This document shows, one piece after another, positions 10,636-23,500 of a DNA stretch of 64,000 nucleotides. Each line of letters starts with the position of its first letter. Positions within the stretch are counted from its first letter, which is position 1. A program made the translations under genes and the position numbers. Below the pieces are notes generated by a model, which was given only the letters and a program-made list of their open reading frames with translations, did not search any database and was not told where the DNA came from. The stretch comes from Nymphaea colorata (Eukaryota > Streptophyta > Magnoliopsida > Nymphaeales > Nymphaeaceae). Location of the stretch: positions 25,033,315 to 25,097,314 of the forward strand of contig NC_045141.1 of the NCBI RefSeq assembly GCF_008831285.2. The letters are read 5' to 3'.

Positions 10636-13600
10636 TCAATAGTCCATGTCTCCCATGTCACCACCCATTGATGGCACATTCTTCTCTTCCTTGGGGAGTT
10701 CAACAACCACTGCCTCTGTGGTTGCCATCAAAGAAGACACACTGTATTGCAGATTGAAGAAAAAAAAAATCAGTATGTCAAAAGAAAACTAAATCATTAA
10801 ATGTCTGAGGCAATATTATGCACATTTAACTTTTAATGCACTCAGTTTCACCTTTTGCTAGTTAAATACAGTAAAAAAAAAAAAGAACATGAGCATTTCA
10901 ATATTCATAACAGTAGAACCCACAGGAGGGTCTTAAACTAGTTTTCTTATCCATGAGAAACAATACATACGCATGCATGAAACAACAGACGAACATTGAA
11001 CTCATAATCAATGTGCCAGGTCAGTCCTGGCACTCATATCCATGAGAACTATATAATTACGTTTTTCTGAACATTCCAAAAAACACAAAAGGAAAAGCTT
11101 ATTTCTTGTCATGCAAGTACAAGATGGGCAAAAGATAAAATGCAGACTATACTATCATTTGAAAAAACCCATCATTTAGTAGTGTAGACCTCTTCTTTAC
11201 TCAACATACCTTGCAGCATCTACCAGAGCAGTTCTAATTACTTTCACCGGATCAATAATCCCTGCCTTTACCATGTCTACATATTCACCTGGCTCATAAT
11301 TGAAAATAACACGAGTGCTAATTAAGTTTGACTAACAGTGACAACTTTCAAATTCTAAATGGGAACAGAAGGTACCCTTGGAAGCATCATATCCAAGGTC
11401 AAGGTTGTCCTGCTCTAACAGCTTGCCCACAACAACAGCTCCCTCAACTCCAGCGTTGGAAGCAATTGTATACACAGGTGTCTGGATTATAAATGTCAAT
11501 ATCAACTTTCAGTATTAACATTAATTACTTCACTATTAGATGAATGCAAATGCAAAATCCTCTGCTATAACAATACCTTCAAGGCATTCTGAATAATCTG
11601 AACCCCAACTTTCTGGTCAAAATTTGCAGTTTGCAATCTTTCTAGCTCCCTTGATGCGTAAAGCAGTGCCACACCACCACCTGCAACAGAAGAATCTCTA
11701 ATTTTCAAGCGCCAAACAAAAACAAATAAAATCGCAACAGAAACTTTCTGACTCTTTTTACAGTCTCACAAGACATCCGCACATTGCTACATTTATGTGT
11801 CTCAACAAAATGACGTCCTTACAATATGTCAATCCACAATTTCTTCAAGGAGTTACAACCTATCTCAGCTCTTTTCCTACAAACTTCAAAATTGATATAT
11901 CAAGCTGAGCAGGTGCTTTATTTAGAACCTTGAGACAGATGAAAGGTTGGGTTTCCAGAGCAAAGACATTGGTTGAGTAGCCAGGATTCACAAGTTACAC
12001 GTTACAACTAACCTGACACAATACCCTCTTCAACAGCAGCCTTGGTCGCATTCAGAGCATCAGTTACTCGATCTTTCTTTTCACCAACCTCAGCTTCACT
12101 AGCTCCACCAATCTTCGTGCAGACAAAAATTAAGGCCAAATCCAACAGAGGAAAGAAAAAAGAGGGGGGAAATTAAGTACAGTGAACACAAACAAGCTAT
12201 TATAAACCACATTTTAGAGGAACATGAGAAAATGCACAGAACGGAAAGGAAGTCCATTGAGTACAAATGGTCAGTATGACAGACCTTTATAACAGCAACT
12301 CCTCCTGAAAGTTTGGCCAACCTTTCTTGCAACTTCTCTCGATCATAATCAGAATTACTTGCTTCTATTGCAGATCTCAACTGTCAAAAGCACTATGGAT
12401 GAGCATACAACACAGACCAACACAAAAGAAATCCGTTGAGTACAGAAGACATTGGTGACAAAAAAAACCACCTCAAACATGCTACTAAAATAAAAATAAA
12501 GAAGATAAAACATACCTGGTCACATCTTTCCTCAATGGCTTTCTTATCGCCAGCTCCATCAAGGATGACAGTGTCATCTTTAGATATAGTTACCTATCAT
12601 CAACAAAGCAATGACCTTAACACCGCTAAACAATTACAATTCACACAACATACAGTAGCAGATCTACAACAATCACAAGAAATCATGAAACAATGCAAAA
12701 TGAAAAGGTTAATTCAGATGCATCTCGATAAAACTAAATAAGAAAAAAAAAATCAATTCAGATGCAGTTCAACAGAATAGAACAAGGGAATCATCAGAAT
12801 ATACTTCAAAGAAAGCCATCAACTATGATGGCAGGATACACGGAATGCCAATGAACACCAAGGCCAAGAAACTTGGATATCTTCCAAACTAAATATATTG
12901 GAAATCTTGCACCAGGAAAAATATGCTACCTTTTTAGCAGTACCTAGCATCTCCAAATCAACTTTCTCAAGGTTCATTCCCAGATCCTCAGTAACAAGCT
13001 ACATAAAAAAATCAACATCAGACACATAATAACAGATAAGAGACCATGAAGAAAGGTAGTACGAACAAATAAAAACAACAAAAAACAAATAAGAAAGCAG
13101 AAGGCCAGAGAAACAAAAGACAAACCTGGCCTCCAGTTAGAGTAGCCAGGTCCTGCAAACTTGCTTTCCGGTTTTCACCAAACCCAGGAGCCTTGACAGC
13201 ACACACCTTTAAAGGCCAAGACACATGTTTTATCAGATGAAGGTGTAAACATGTTGACAATAACATCAGCACCACCATTACAAAGAAAGCCAGAAGATAG
13301 AAAAGGAAAAAGTTTAGCCAATAGAACATAGCAAAAACGAAAGACCTTTATGCCGGCCCGAAGCTTATTTATGATGAGTGTAGCTAAGGCATCACTTTCT
13401 ACATCTTCAGCAACAATCAATAATGGCCTCTGCCTCTGAATAAATATTAAAAAAAAAAGGAAAGGGGTTAACAAGAAAAATAATATATGGTAGATAATAT
13501 ATACTGATGGAGATACAACAGCATTGTACCTTCAGTGCCAGCTCTAACACTTTAACAACTGAATTTATGCTGGAGATTTTTTTCTCATGGATCAAAATAA

Positions 13601-16600
13601 GAGGATCTTCAAGTTCCTGTCGTTAAATGAGCATTGCCCTTAGACCCCACAAAACACTTAATATAAACAGAACTTAAAAATGAATGATCAAAGAGGTGTG
13701 CCTTCTACATCAAAACTTACACATTTCTGAGTCTTTGGATCATTAAGGAAGTAAGGTGATATATAACCCCTATCAAGCTTCATTCCTTCAACAACTTCTA
13801 GTTCATTAAGCAAGGTCTTCCCATCCTGTATGTCGAACATCCACAAAGTCAAGGTCTCACTACAAGTAGACAAAATCTATCTTCATAGTCCACAATGGAC
13901 AAGGTAATCTTACAGCAACAGTAATGACACCCTCTTTGCCAACTTTCTCCATAGCCTTAGCAATCAATTCACCAATTTCTCTTTCACCATTTGCTGATAT
14001 TGTACCAACCTGCTCACATACAGGATCCAATTGACACTTGTTTTGTATGGAACAGGTAAAGCATAAAAGCATTAACTCTAGAGATATGATTAGGGGTGGG
14101 CATTGGGCCGGGCCGGCCAGGACCGATTCGGCAGCAAGTTGGGCATGGGCTCTGGGCCAGCCCGGGCACGGTTTAATTTAAAATAATAATAATAATAATA
14201 TATATATACATAAATATATATATATAATAATAAATTTAAAAAAATTTATTGGGCCCGGGCCCAGCCTGAAAGCCAGACGGGCCCTGGTTTGACGCCCACC
14301 CTTAGATACGATGAACAACTTTTTGAAAGGAAAATCCAGAACTTGTGCACAGAATTGTTAGACAATCAATGAGGACAAGGCAGAAACAGCAACGTTTAGT
14401 TCGGCATCATTTGCTACCACAACATAGATGACAATATGAACCTGAGCAATTTCCTCTGATGTGCTGATCCTTCGAGCTTGGCTTTTCAAGTTGGTGACTA
14501 CAGAATCAACAGCCATCGAAATTCCTCTCCGCAAATCCATCGCATTCATTCCTGCTGCAACAGATTTACAACCTTCTGCAAAGATTGCCCTAGTTAAAAC
14601 TGTCGCGCATGTGGTGCCTGCACCAGAGATATCATTCACGATTAATGCGAAATACGTAGACAACCAAAAAGCAAAAAAAAAGGAACGAACATACACACAT
14701 TAATAAACAAAAGGGTAAAGAAACTAAAATGCATGCGAAAAGATCAGGAAATCATGTTAACCACAATATTTCCCAAAATGGAACTTCCAATTTTTTTGAC
14801 AAAGGGGAAGGAATGCAAAAAAAACAGAGAAAAAAAAAAAGAAAAAAGGTCTGCAAATATTGCTAGCCACAAAAAACGCAATTTAATGTATGAAAATGGA
14901 GAAAGAAAAAAAAACAAAAGAGCACAGAACAGGATTTATCCGCAAGGAGATAAAACTCGAATAAGTTCAAAGCGAAAAAAGCAAGAATGTCATCATTCAT
15001 TCAAATTTCAAAGTTATATCGAATTTAAAAATGCACAAGAGTAGGGCAAGAAAAAAAGAATGTAGTCGAGCAACAATCGGAATGCCAATCAAACAAAATG
15101 CAAGGGCAGCCGAAACGATACCTCGACCGTGAATGTCCTCTGTTCCAACCAAGAAACAGGCAAAAGTTGGCCAGTCTCTCATTTACTTTCATGAACAGAG
15201 AGAGGGAGGGAGAGAGAGAGAGAGAGAGAGAAGAAACCATAAATCATAGGTGAAAATGAACAGAAATCCAAGATGCCTGCAGAAGATGTATTATAGAATT
15301 GGTAAACCATTACACAAAGAATAAAAAATCATACTCAAAGAGTCAAAAGCTAAGAGCATATGAACCTTACAGACAATGTCTATGTATAAAACCCAGATAA
15401 TGAAACCAACTACCAGAATCGGTATCCTGAGACAGAACAAGAAATAGCAAAATGCACATTACTGAGTTTAATGTCCACATCGCAAATTGGTCATGCTTGT
15501 TAGCTACCAGTTTCAATATAAAACATATAAATTGCTGCCAATCACTGATCACTATATGATTTCCTTTTAAATGACAAGATAATGAGAAGAACCCTAGGCC
15601 ATTGAATAAAACATGTCCTTTTTACACCATTTTTTCCTCCATGCGTGATGCAATCATTACAGAAAATCTGTCCAGTGAACATACTGTGCTACAATGTAAA
15701 CTTTATCAGATACAACCACAATTAATGGCAGGTGATCCCAAAGTTATTTCAAAACTAAAAATGCAGTGAATAGCACATTGTTTACAGTGAAGACAAAAGA
15801 AAATGTAGTCAAGCAACAATCGGCATGCCAACCAACAAACTGCAAGGGCAACCGAAACGATATCTTGACCTTGATGGGTTGTTGTTCTCTGTTCCAACCA
15901 AGAGACAAGCAAAGATTGGCCAGTCTCTCATTTGCTTTCAAGAACAGAGCAAGAGGAGATAGCGCCTAGATCATACATAAAAAACGAATAGAAATATAGG
16001 ATGCCTTCAAAGGATGTAGTATACAGGTGGTAAACCATTATACCAAGAACCAAAGAATCATAGTTACACAATGAGAAGGCAAGGGTATATGCAATTTATA
16101 GACAGTGAGCATATATATCGGCCACATAATCAAGTCAACTTATGAGAATCGTTATTCCTGACTCCTAATGAGACAAAAAAAGGGGTAGGAGTGGGGTGGT
16201 GGTGTGGGGGGAAAACCGGATGCACATTATTGGGTTTTAATGTCAATGTTGCAAATTGAACATGCCGACAGTAACACAATCTTCAATAGGAAACATATAA
16301 ATTGCCGTCAATAGTTGGTTACCAAAAAGGTTAGACATGGATTTCCTTGAGAACCAGAAAGGCCTAGACATGGAATCGGTGTAAATGTAAAACTAGACAA
16401 CAAGGACCCTGGGCCATTTGAATACAGCATGCCCTTTTAACGCCATTTTTTCTTCCACGCTATCCGGTGAACATGTTGTGTTCCAACGTCAACTTCATCA
16501 GATACAACCGCAGTCAATAGCAGTACTCTATGAAAATAATAGCCTACGCCCAATTTAACCACCACAGCATGTTTCCACAAAATTGAAAAGGAAATCAAAT

Positions 16601-17576
16601 AAATGGTTCCCATGCAATCCCAGATTAAACCAAACAAGAAATGGATCTTAGATTCTTACGTATAAAAAAATGAGATCAAACTAGGCAGTAAATTATCCCT
16701 TCAACACAATGGCATCCAAACTGCACAAAAAGGGAACATGAGAATGACACAATAAAAAAGGGACACCAGATTACGAAGGAGCAGATGCAAAAGACAAACA
16801 GACAGCAAGGCTGAATGTTTATAAACTGAAACATTAAAATATACCGCCACAATGAAGCGACGCAAGCAAGCAAACAAAGGCTAAGAACTCCAAGCTCACC
16901 ATCTCCAGCAACATCATTGGTAGCATTGGCAACCTGTTTAACTAGGCTAGCTCCCATGTTCTTGACCCTATGGCTGAACTCAATGCTTTTTGCAACAGTC
17001 ACACCATCCTTTGTCACTTGAGGCGAGCCAAAGCTCCGTTCTATGACAACATTGCGGCCCTTCAAGAAGAACCCAACTGAACAATAAATAAAAAGCAGCC
17101 AACGATGAAAAAAAAAAAAAACAACTTCCGCAATTGGACTTGATTCACAAAGAACAAGCATCTCAACTTGGTCGGCACCTTAGGGCCCATAGTGATTTTA
17201 ACAGCATCAGCAAGATCTTCAACACCCTTGAGCATCAACGCCCGAGCTTCTACCCCGAACCTAATGTCCTTTGCCGCATAGTTTCTGCTCCAGCTCAACC
17301 TGCTACCAATCTGATCAAGCATAAAACAGTTAAAAAGTAAGACAAGAGTACTTCTCAACTCTTCAGTTCCCAAAACGAACACAAGGCAAATCATTTACAG
17401 AGAGAAATGGGCCGAATGGCCTCACCTGCACACTTGTGTTTCTAACGAGCCTGTACATCAAGAAGAAAAAAGAGGAACATTAGTCAAGAAAACGCTATCC
17501 CGTCACACACACACGCAGACACACAGACTCGCAGATACCTGGCTTTTGAAGCTATGCTGGATACTGCTCTATACAT
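10636..17576 (-). CDS. CPN60: Mitochondrial chaperonin 60 (HSP60/CPN60)
   Basis: Type I chaperonin of the mitochondrial matrix; the family forms ATP-driven ring complexes that fold imported proteins with a CPN10 lid. Eighteen coding exons: 17576-17539, 17450-17426, 17310-17179, 17059-16900, 14617-14442, 14009-13914, 13825-13721, 13616-13530, 13435-13346, 13206-13126, 12998-12930, 12593-12516, 12380-12285, 12112-12013, 11680-11577, 11481-11376, 11288-11210, 10741-10636. They sum to 1,728 nt (575 aa), the usual plant length, with all junctions in phase. [13 protein letters not shown] opens an Arg/Ser-rich presequence, probably cleaved near residue 31 (SRNY|AAKD). The ATP-site motif GDGTT at residues 117-121 is split across exons 4 and 5. 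Apical and equatorial landmarks follow ([43 protein letters not shown]). The tail ends GGDMGDMDY. Exon 2 is only 25 nt. Intron 4 (2.3 kb) and intron 5 carry a duplication and a MITE. Confidence 0.96.
14091..14304. mobile_element. 214-bp non-autonomous hAT-type MITE in CPN60 intron 5
   Basis: The element begins TAGGGGTGGGC and ends GCCCACCCTTA, short imperfect inverted termini. It is flanked by 8-bp direct repeats gatatgat (14083-14090) and gatacgat (14305-14312), one mismatch apart; 8 bp is the hAT target-duplication size. The interior has GC-rich arms (gggccgggccggcc / gggcccgggccc) around a TA-rich core. It lies wholly inside the intron between exons 14442 and 14009, well away from both splice sites. 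Confidence 0.8.
15010..15740. repeat. ~730-bp tandem duplication in CPN60 intron 4, copy 1
   Basis: Copy 1 pairs with 15741-16530. Ordered shared blocks include caacaatcgg..atgccaa, tgcaagggca.ccgaaacgat, tctgttccaaccaagaaaca, ttggccagtctctcattt, ggtaaaccatta, aaacatataaattgc, caccattttttcctcc and atcagatacaacc. A (GA)n tract at 15201-15231 is specific to this copy. Intronic and non-coding. Confidence 0.8.
15741..16530. repeat. ~730-bp tandem duplication in CPN60 intron 4, copy 2
   Basis: Second copy, same orientation and block order as 15010-15740, spaced about 730-740 bp. It has a G-rich insertion near 16181-16212 and other indels, so the duplication is old. No coding sequence is affected. 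Confidence 0.8.
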
Positions 17577-17800
17577 TTTGCGTAAAGGAAAATGAAGATC
17601 CTCGGGTTTGATGAGGCGGAGAAGAGGCAAGGCTAGGAAGAAAGCTACCAGAGAGAGGAGGGAGAGAGAAACCAATTAGGAAGGCCGTGATGGAGGCTAC
17701 CGCAATAAATAGGAAGGAGGAGTGAGGGTGTCGAGGGTGGCGATACTACGACGAGGAGCGTGAATGAAGAGGAGGAGAACCCTCTATTAGGGTTTTAGGA
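17577..17800 (-). promoter_or_regulatory. CPN60: CPN60 5' region with telo-box
   Basis: Upstream of the CPN60 ATG the minus strand has a CT-rich leader, a weak TATA-like CTATTTATT near 17706-17714, and a telo-box AAACCCTAA (plus-strand ttagggttt at 17787-17795). Telo-boxes are common in plant promoters of growth-linked and mitochondrial genes. The transcription start is not resolved. Confidence 0.45.
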
Positions 17801-19377
17801 GGGGTTCTACTTTTTCCTCAAACCCCTACACGAACAACACGGTCCATTACCGTTCGTCTCCGAGCAATTTCCGGCGGTTCAAATCTCAAGATTCACAACG
17901 TCCCCCCACAGCATCATCCAGGAAACTGATTAAACCGGGTAGTGTTACATCCAGACCCGGAACCGGAACTCATCCTTTACCGGTTCTAAAAGTAGGGATT
18001 GTCGTAGTTTGATCCAGTGTCAAATATCAATTCAAATTTCAATCTGATTATCCGATCCAATTTGATAAGTGGTCCAATTCGACGTAGGTTTTTTTATTTT
18101 TCTCGAACTCCTAGGTGGTGTTCATAGTTGATGAGTAGTCGGTCATCGGTTCTATTTCTATAGATATTATTTTTTAACCAAATTGACTGATATGCATACA
18201 TGTTCTAAAGCAACCTTGAGCCCTGATGGCAAGGGTTACTCAAATTAAAATGTAATCATATAAATCAAACCATATTCAAGACGTTGGGTAAGTCGAACCA
18301 TAATAACTTGGACACGGGGAAAACAAATTTGCCGATATTGAATGTTCAACCTTACTATTTGTTAGTGTTGTTTCTTTCATTTTTCTCATAAATATTCAAA
18401 AAATGCATCTAAATTTTAGTGAAACGATAAAAATGCACTCCAATTCAAAAAAACAAAAAAAAGTCGCCTTAATTCAAAAACCAAATCTTGAAAATTCGAT
18501 CATGAGTTCATGTTATTTCTTGGGATGTAAAGCACGTTTGTTCAAACGTCGGATCTACAGAAAAACGAAAAACTTGCAGATTTGCAGTTTCTCATCATAA
18601 CTTTGCAACAATGAGTTTTGAACTAATAGCACTTTACTGGTCCCATGAATTGCATGGGATGCCTTCGGTTGGATGCAACATGCACTGAGGACCATGCAGG
18701 TACACTTGCAGCAAGTTTTGTTAGTCGTATTTATCATTGTCCACCAACGGCAAATATGATCGTGTTGGTGTTTTACATTGACAACTTACAACACCGTGAG
18801 ACAGTTTTTCTTCCAGTTACACATTTTACATTTGGAGAAAGCCTGGTGGTGTGAGCTGTTTTGTCATTGGAAAAAAAAATCCTTCGAAATGTTTGTGAAT
18901 ATATTTATATGTCAAAGATACAGAATTGTAGATAAATTCAGAAAAAACTGTTAAGATCACTGAGTACAATACATGTGCACTACAATATGCAACCTGAATC
19001 AAACAGCCCATCTGGGCCACCAATTTGCATGATCGGATGGCCTTGATGGGCCCTATTTTAATCATGGACACAGCCCACCTAGGCCACGAATAGCATGCTT
19101 GGCTGGTTGTGATGAGCTCTTTATATTTTCTTTTATTCAATATTTTCTTTCTTAGGTTCTGTTGGCTTCTTCACTAATATGAGATCAGAGGAATTTTTAA
19201 ATGCATGATAAATGCAATTCATAGTTGCGTTAAACTGTGGATTTCAGTATCTAATTTTCAATCCACATTTTAATGTAAAAAACATGGATTTAAAATTGGA
19301 TTGGAAAGGAAGGGGGCACTTGATAACTGCGGACTCAAACTCGCAGTGGTACGACCTTCTCTCTCTCTCTCTCTCAG

Positions 19378-19418
<41 letters not shown>

Positions 19419-19578
19419 CGGTTTATTTCCAACCCCAACATCCACAACCAGTGGCTTTGTGGAGGAAGGGATACAGGATAAGGAGAGAAACACGTAAAGC
19501 ATCGGAGAGAGGAGAAAAGTACAAATACTAAAATAAAAGAAGAGCCGTCCAATGGAGCCAGCTCCCCCATTTGCGTCG

Positions 19579-19660
<82 letters not shown>

Positions 19661-20526
19661 CAATTGTGGCAGTTGCTTCTTAAATTTTGTATCGATATAA
19701 AACAGTGGCAAAAAAGATGCAAGCCGTTATTACAAACCGCAGGCAAGGTCATCATCAATATGCCTCTTACGACGGTTTTTAACAATATAAAGTAAAAAAC
19801 AAAAAATAAAATTATCCTAACATCTCGCTACCTCTATGACCAGATAGTCAGTTTTCAATTTATGTTACTGAAAAGCCTTACAAAAAATACATTCAATTGT
19901 TAAAAATATTGGCCACGCAGATGTCATTACCAACACTTTTTATGAGGGTGCAAAATACACAGAGAATTTTTAATGCATTGGCAGGTATAGTAAGATGCGC
20001 TATGGCTCGGGCTTATAATGCATCCTTAGGAGTATATGTGTAAGTGATATATATATATATATATAGATAGAGAGAGAGAGAGAGAGGGGGGGTTAACTTT
20101 TTTTTTTTTTTTTTTTGGTTCCACGGACCAGAATAGAGGAAAACCATCTGCAGAGCCATACGAACACAGCCCGTTCTTTCAAATTGAAGGAATAGAATGA
20201 CCAGAAATCTTGAATTTCCTCTTGATGAAGCCAAAAAAAAAAAAGAAAAAGAAAATGCCATGGCAATCATCAACCTTAAATAATCACCCACACTAAAGAG
20301 AGAAAAAACCATCTCGCTAGAAATACAACATTGACAATGGCGCTCCTTCCAAAGGGCAACCCCCATAACTCACCCAATCCAAATAACCAAACCCGCTCGC
20401 AAAACCAACATCCACTCTCGTATTAATGAACAGTTGCTGTACAAGAAATTACACAAATACACAACCACCACCAACTTGATACACGCTGGAAAATACAACG
20501 GATCTGCTCAACCAACGTCAGTTCTC
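17801..20526. other. Intergenic DNA between CPN60 and CLASP
   Basis: No gene recognised in 2.7 kb. It holds (CT)n at 19359-19414, a ~74-bp (AT)n tract at 19583-19656 and a short TA/GA tract near 20049-20085. ORFs across these repeats encode only Tyr-Ile or Ser-Leu runs. The left end contains the CPN60 promoter side, the right end the 3'UTR of CLASP. Confidence 0.6.
19583..19656. repeat. (AT)n microsatellite
   Basis: About 37 uninterrupted AT dinucleotides. Long enough to be length-polymorphic and prone to assembly error. Confidence 0.95.
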
Positions 20527-23500
20527 TCACCCCTGGTTACCATTGATTGGAGTTCCCGACCTTGCCTGAGAAATGCGGTTCGCATAGATTGTCACCAGCC
20601 GCAGTTGGGTGCTGCTCAGCCCACCAAGGTACGGCAAGAAGGCTTTGCCGAGTACAATATAGATATCTACTAGACAGAAAACAACTGTCTGCAAAACCAA
20701 GAAGAAGAAATATAAAAGGATCAACCACCACCAACTTCCAGCCATGTATGCAAGAATATTGGATCAAATAAAAAAAATACAGAACAAGATAGGAAGTATA
20801 TTTTTAGCTTTTCATTGTTCAGAAATGATTCCGAGAAGGAAGATATTTTGCCAACTTGAATCTCAACTAGACAAGTACTTCGACAATTCAGGAAAAGCAT
20901 ATACCTAGACGTCAGTAAGCTCACCATGTTATTGCTATTGCAAACAATATTTAGAATTGATAAAAAGAAATTGTCTTGAAAATATTCAGATCCTTCTTGC
21001 ACAACTAACAAGACTACAGATGAATATTTCAAGAAGGCTGTTGTTATAAACCTTGATCTATACCAGTCCATCAAATCATGCAATAAATCCAGTTTCAGTT
21101 TTCCTGATAAGGTTGTTGGATTTGTTTCCATAAAAAACTAACCACAGAAATATAGCTGAAAGAGCTAGAATACAGTGGCTAACAAAAACAACCAAAAGTA
21201 TACATCTTTGAACGTGATTAGGACCTTACAATTCCTTTTGCAATTTAAAATTCCTGGACTTAACCCTTTAAAACTTTCATTCGACTGAGAAGCATACATG
21301 TTATGTAAGAAGTTTGAGAGAATATATGGTTAAAATATAAAGGCTCACCTTACGAACATCTGCACTCTGACTCCCAAAAGCATCAAACAAAGCCGGTAAG
21401 AATGATGGTAGTTGACCCATTAACTCCTCCTGTGAAAGCCGCCCAACAAGCTGCACATGAAGAAGCATATATAAGACCCAAACCAAGATGAAAATCAATC
21501 ACATTTATAGTTTGGTATAAGCAATTCGATCAGATTAGTGAAGGCAATAAAACAAAATCATGCATGAAACGCCCACCAGTCAACCAAACTTTACTCAATG
21601 TCAAACATTTTAAAGTACAACTAAAGTTTTTTTTTTCTAAATAATATGTTTTCAACCCTATAGAAAGGCATTAGGGAACGTAATGCACCGCTAGCTGCAT
21701 TAGCAGGCATCAAATAAAACTATGCAGAAAGCAACACATGACGAGACATTGTTCAGAAATTTCTGAAAGTAATACTAACTTAAAAAGTAATATTAATGAC
21801 TATAAAGAGCAGCAGAAGATCTAGCCCGGTACTGCACTCAGCGACATAATGTAAAATACACCATATAGGCAGTGCAGATTGATGCAAACGATAAAGTATA
21901 CCTTTGTCAAACAGTTAATACAAGAGACAAGCGCTTTCTCATCTTCGCTTACCAACAATGGTGTAATGACCTGCAAAGGCAAAAAATTAGAGAAAACTAA
22001 CAGAAGAATTGCAGGTCTTGCTAAAACAATCCCCTTTAGATCCAAGAACGGAAACATCAATTTAACATGCACTTACAGAAAGACATCTATATGGGTCAAA
22101 CTGGGATAACACAACCGACAAGCAGCACTCAGCTTCATTTGAAACCTGAAAGTAAAAGCAACTTGCTATTACAATTTTACAACTGAAAAGAACAAAAATT
22201 TGGTAGTTCCTTGAAGAAAATCTAACTAATACCTTTGCAATTGAATCTCTGGAGGCATGGAGCAGCTTCTCAATAACAATTTCAATAGAATCCTCTATGG
22301 AATCTTTCTGAAAATAAATCCAATAACATCTTAAAGCACCTAAGGAAGAATTTATGTCTACACCCTAGACATTCTTTATAACTAACATGTCCTAACATAC
22401 AAAAAAATGGTTGTGTTTAGTGTTTACATAACGAGAAGCATGCAAAATAAATAGACAAAACCAGCCACTAACCTGGTAATTAAGCATCTCAAGAATCAGA
22501 GAAAGTGCAAGCTCTCTGACTGAAGGATCACTATCATCAACCACCTCAAGTACTGCAGTTAGAATTTGGTTGAAATACTGCAGAGACATCACTAATATCA
22601 GAAATTTGAAAAGAACTCCAGCCATCTCAATGAAGCAACAAGCACCATCATGATTATTGCCCTAAGAACTTCACACTGAAGAAATTAAGACACTAATCCT
22701 GGCCCTATTTTTTTGGGATCCCCATATGCTGTTCCCTAGATTGTAAACAAGGATGTCATCATGAAAGCAGAGTCAGAGATTAACTGCTCTATCATCTTCA
22801 TGCAGAAGCTCCCTTTATTTTTACATGGAAAGGAACAGCAGCATAAAATAGAATAGGAACATATTTTCACAGCACGCATAAACTCTGAGCTAAAAACTTT
22901 ATAAATAACGTAAGTTAAAGACCTTATAAGTAGAGTTTGTGCACGTGACTCTGTGCAGCAGAAGGAGTTATGAGGAGGCGAAGGCAGATAACTAGCAGAT
23001 TCAGTCAAGGGATATGCCCACATGCTGAATTCTCAAGTTGTTGACTTATTTCTACTTGAAGGTGCTCAGATTCTGCCCTCCACCTAGGTGGATGGAGCCT
23101 TTGTTGGCAATCTTGTGGAGTGTGTCTAAATAGCATGCACTTAGATCATAAGCCAAGCCAAAGGGACAGAAGTGCTAGCTAGTCAAAGCTGTCCAGTCTT
23201 GATAAATTTGTGTTCTCCTCATAAGCTTTCCATGCAATGCTCAGATTGGACTGCTGAAGGCAACAATCAAATGATTCTATTTGTGTTTTCTTTGTCACTT
23301 GTTTCAACATGGAAAAACCCTAATACCAGCTGGAGAGGAGCAGGCAATATTCTCGATTTCCATCCAAAATTCCTACTACTCCACAAACATACAAGAGATT
23401 AACCAAAGGTAACTGGAAAAACAAATCCAGCAGCTGTCTCATGAATCTTTGAGAATGACAGATCATACAAAGCAAATAAAATTAATCAAACCTTTGTCCA

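Noticed and set aside
14733-15044. 103-codon Lys-rich plus-strand ORF
   Set aside because: Lies in a CPN60 intron, antisense, low-complexity A-rich sequence.
19244-19711. 155-codon minus-strand ORF
   Set aside because: Mostly Tyr-Ile and Arg-Glu runs produced by AT and CT microsatellites.
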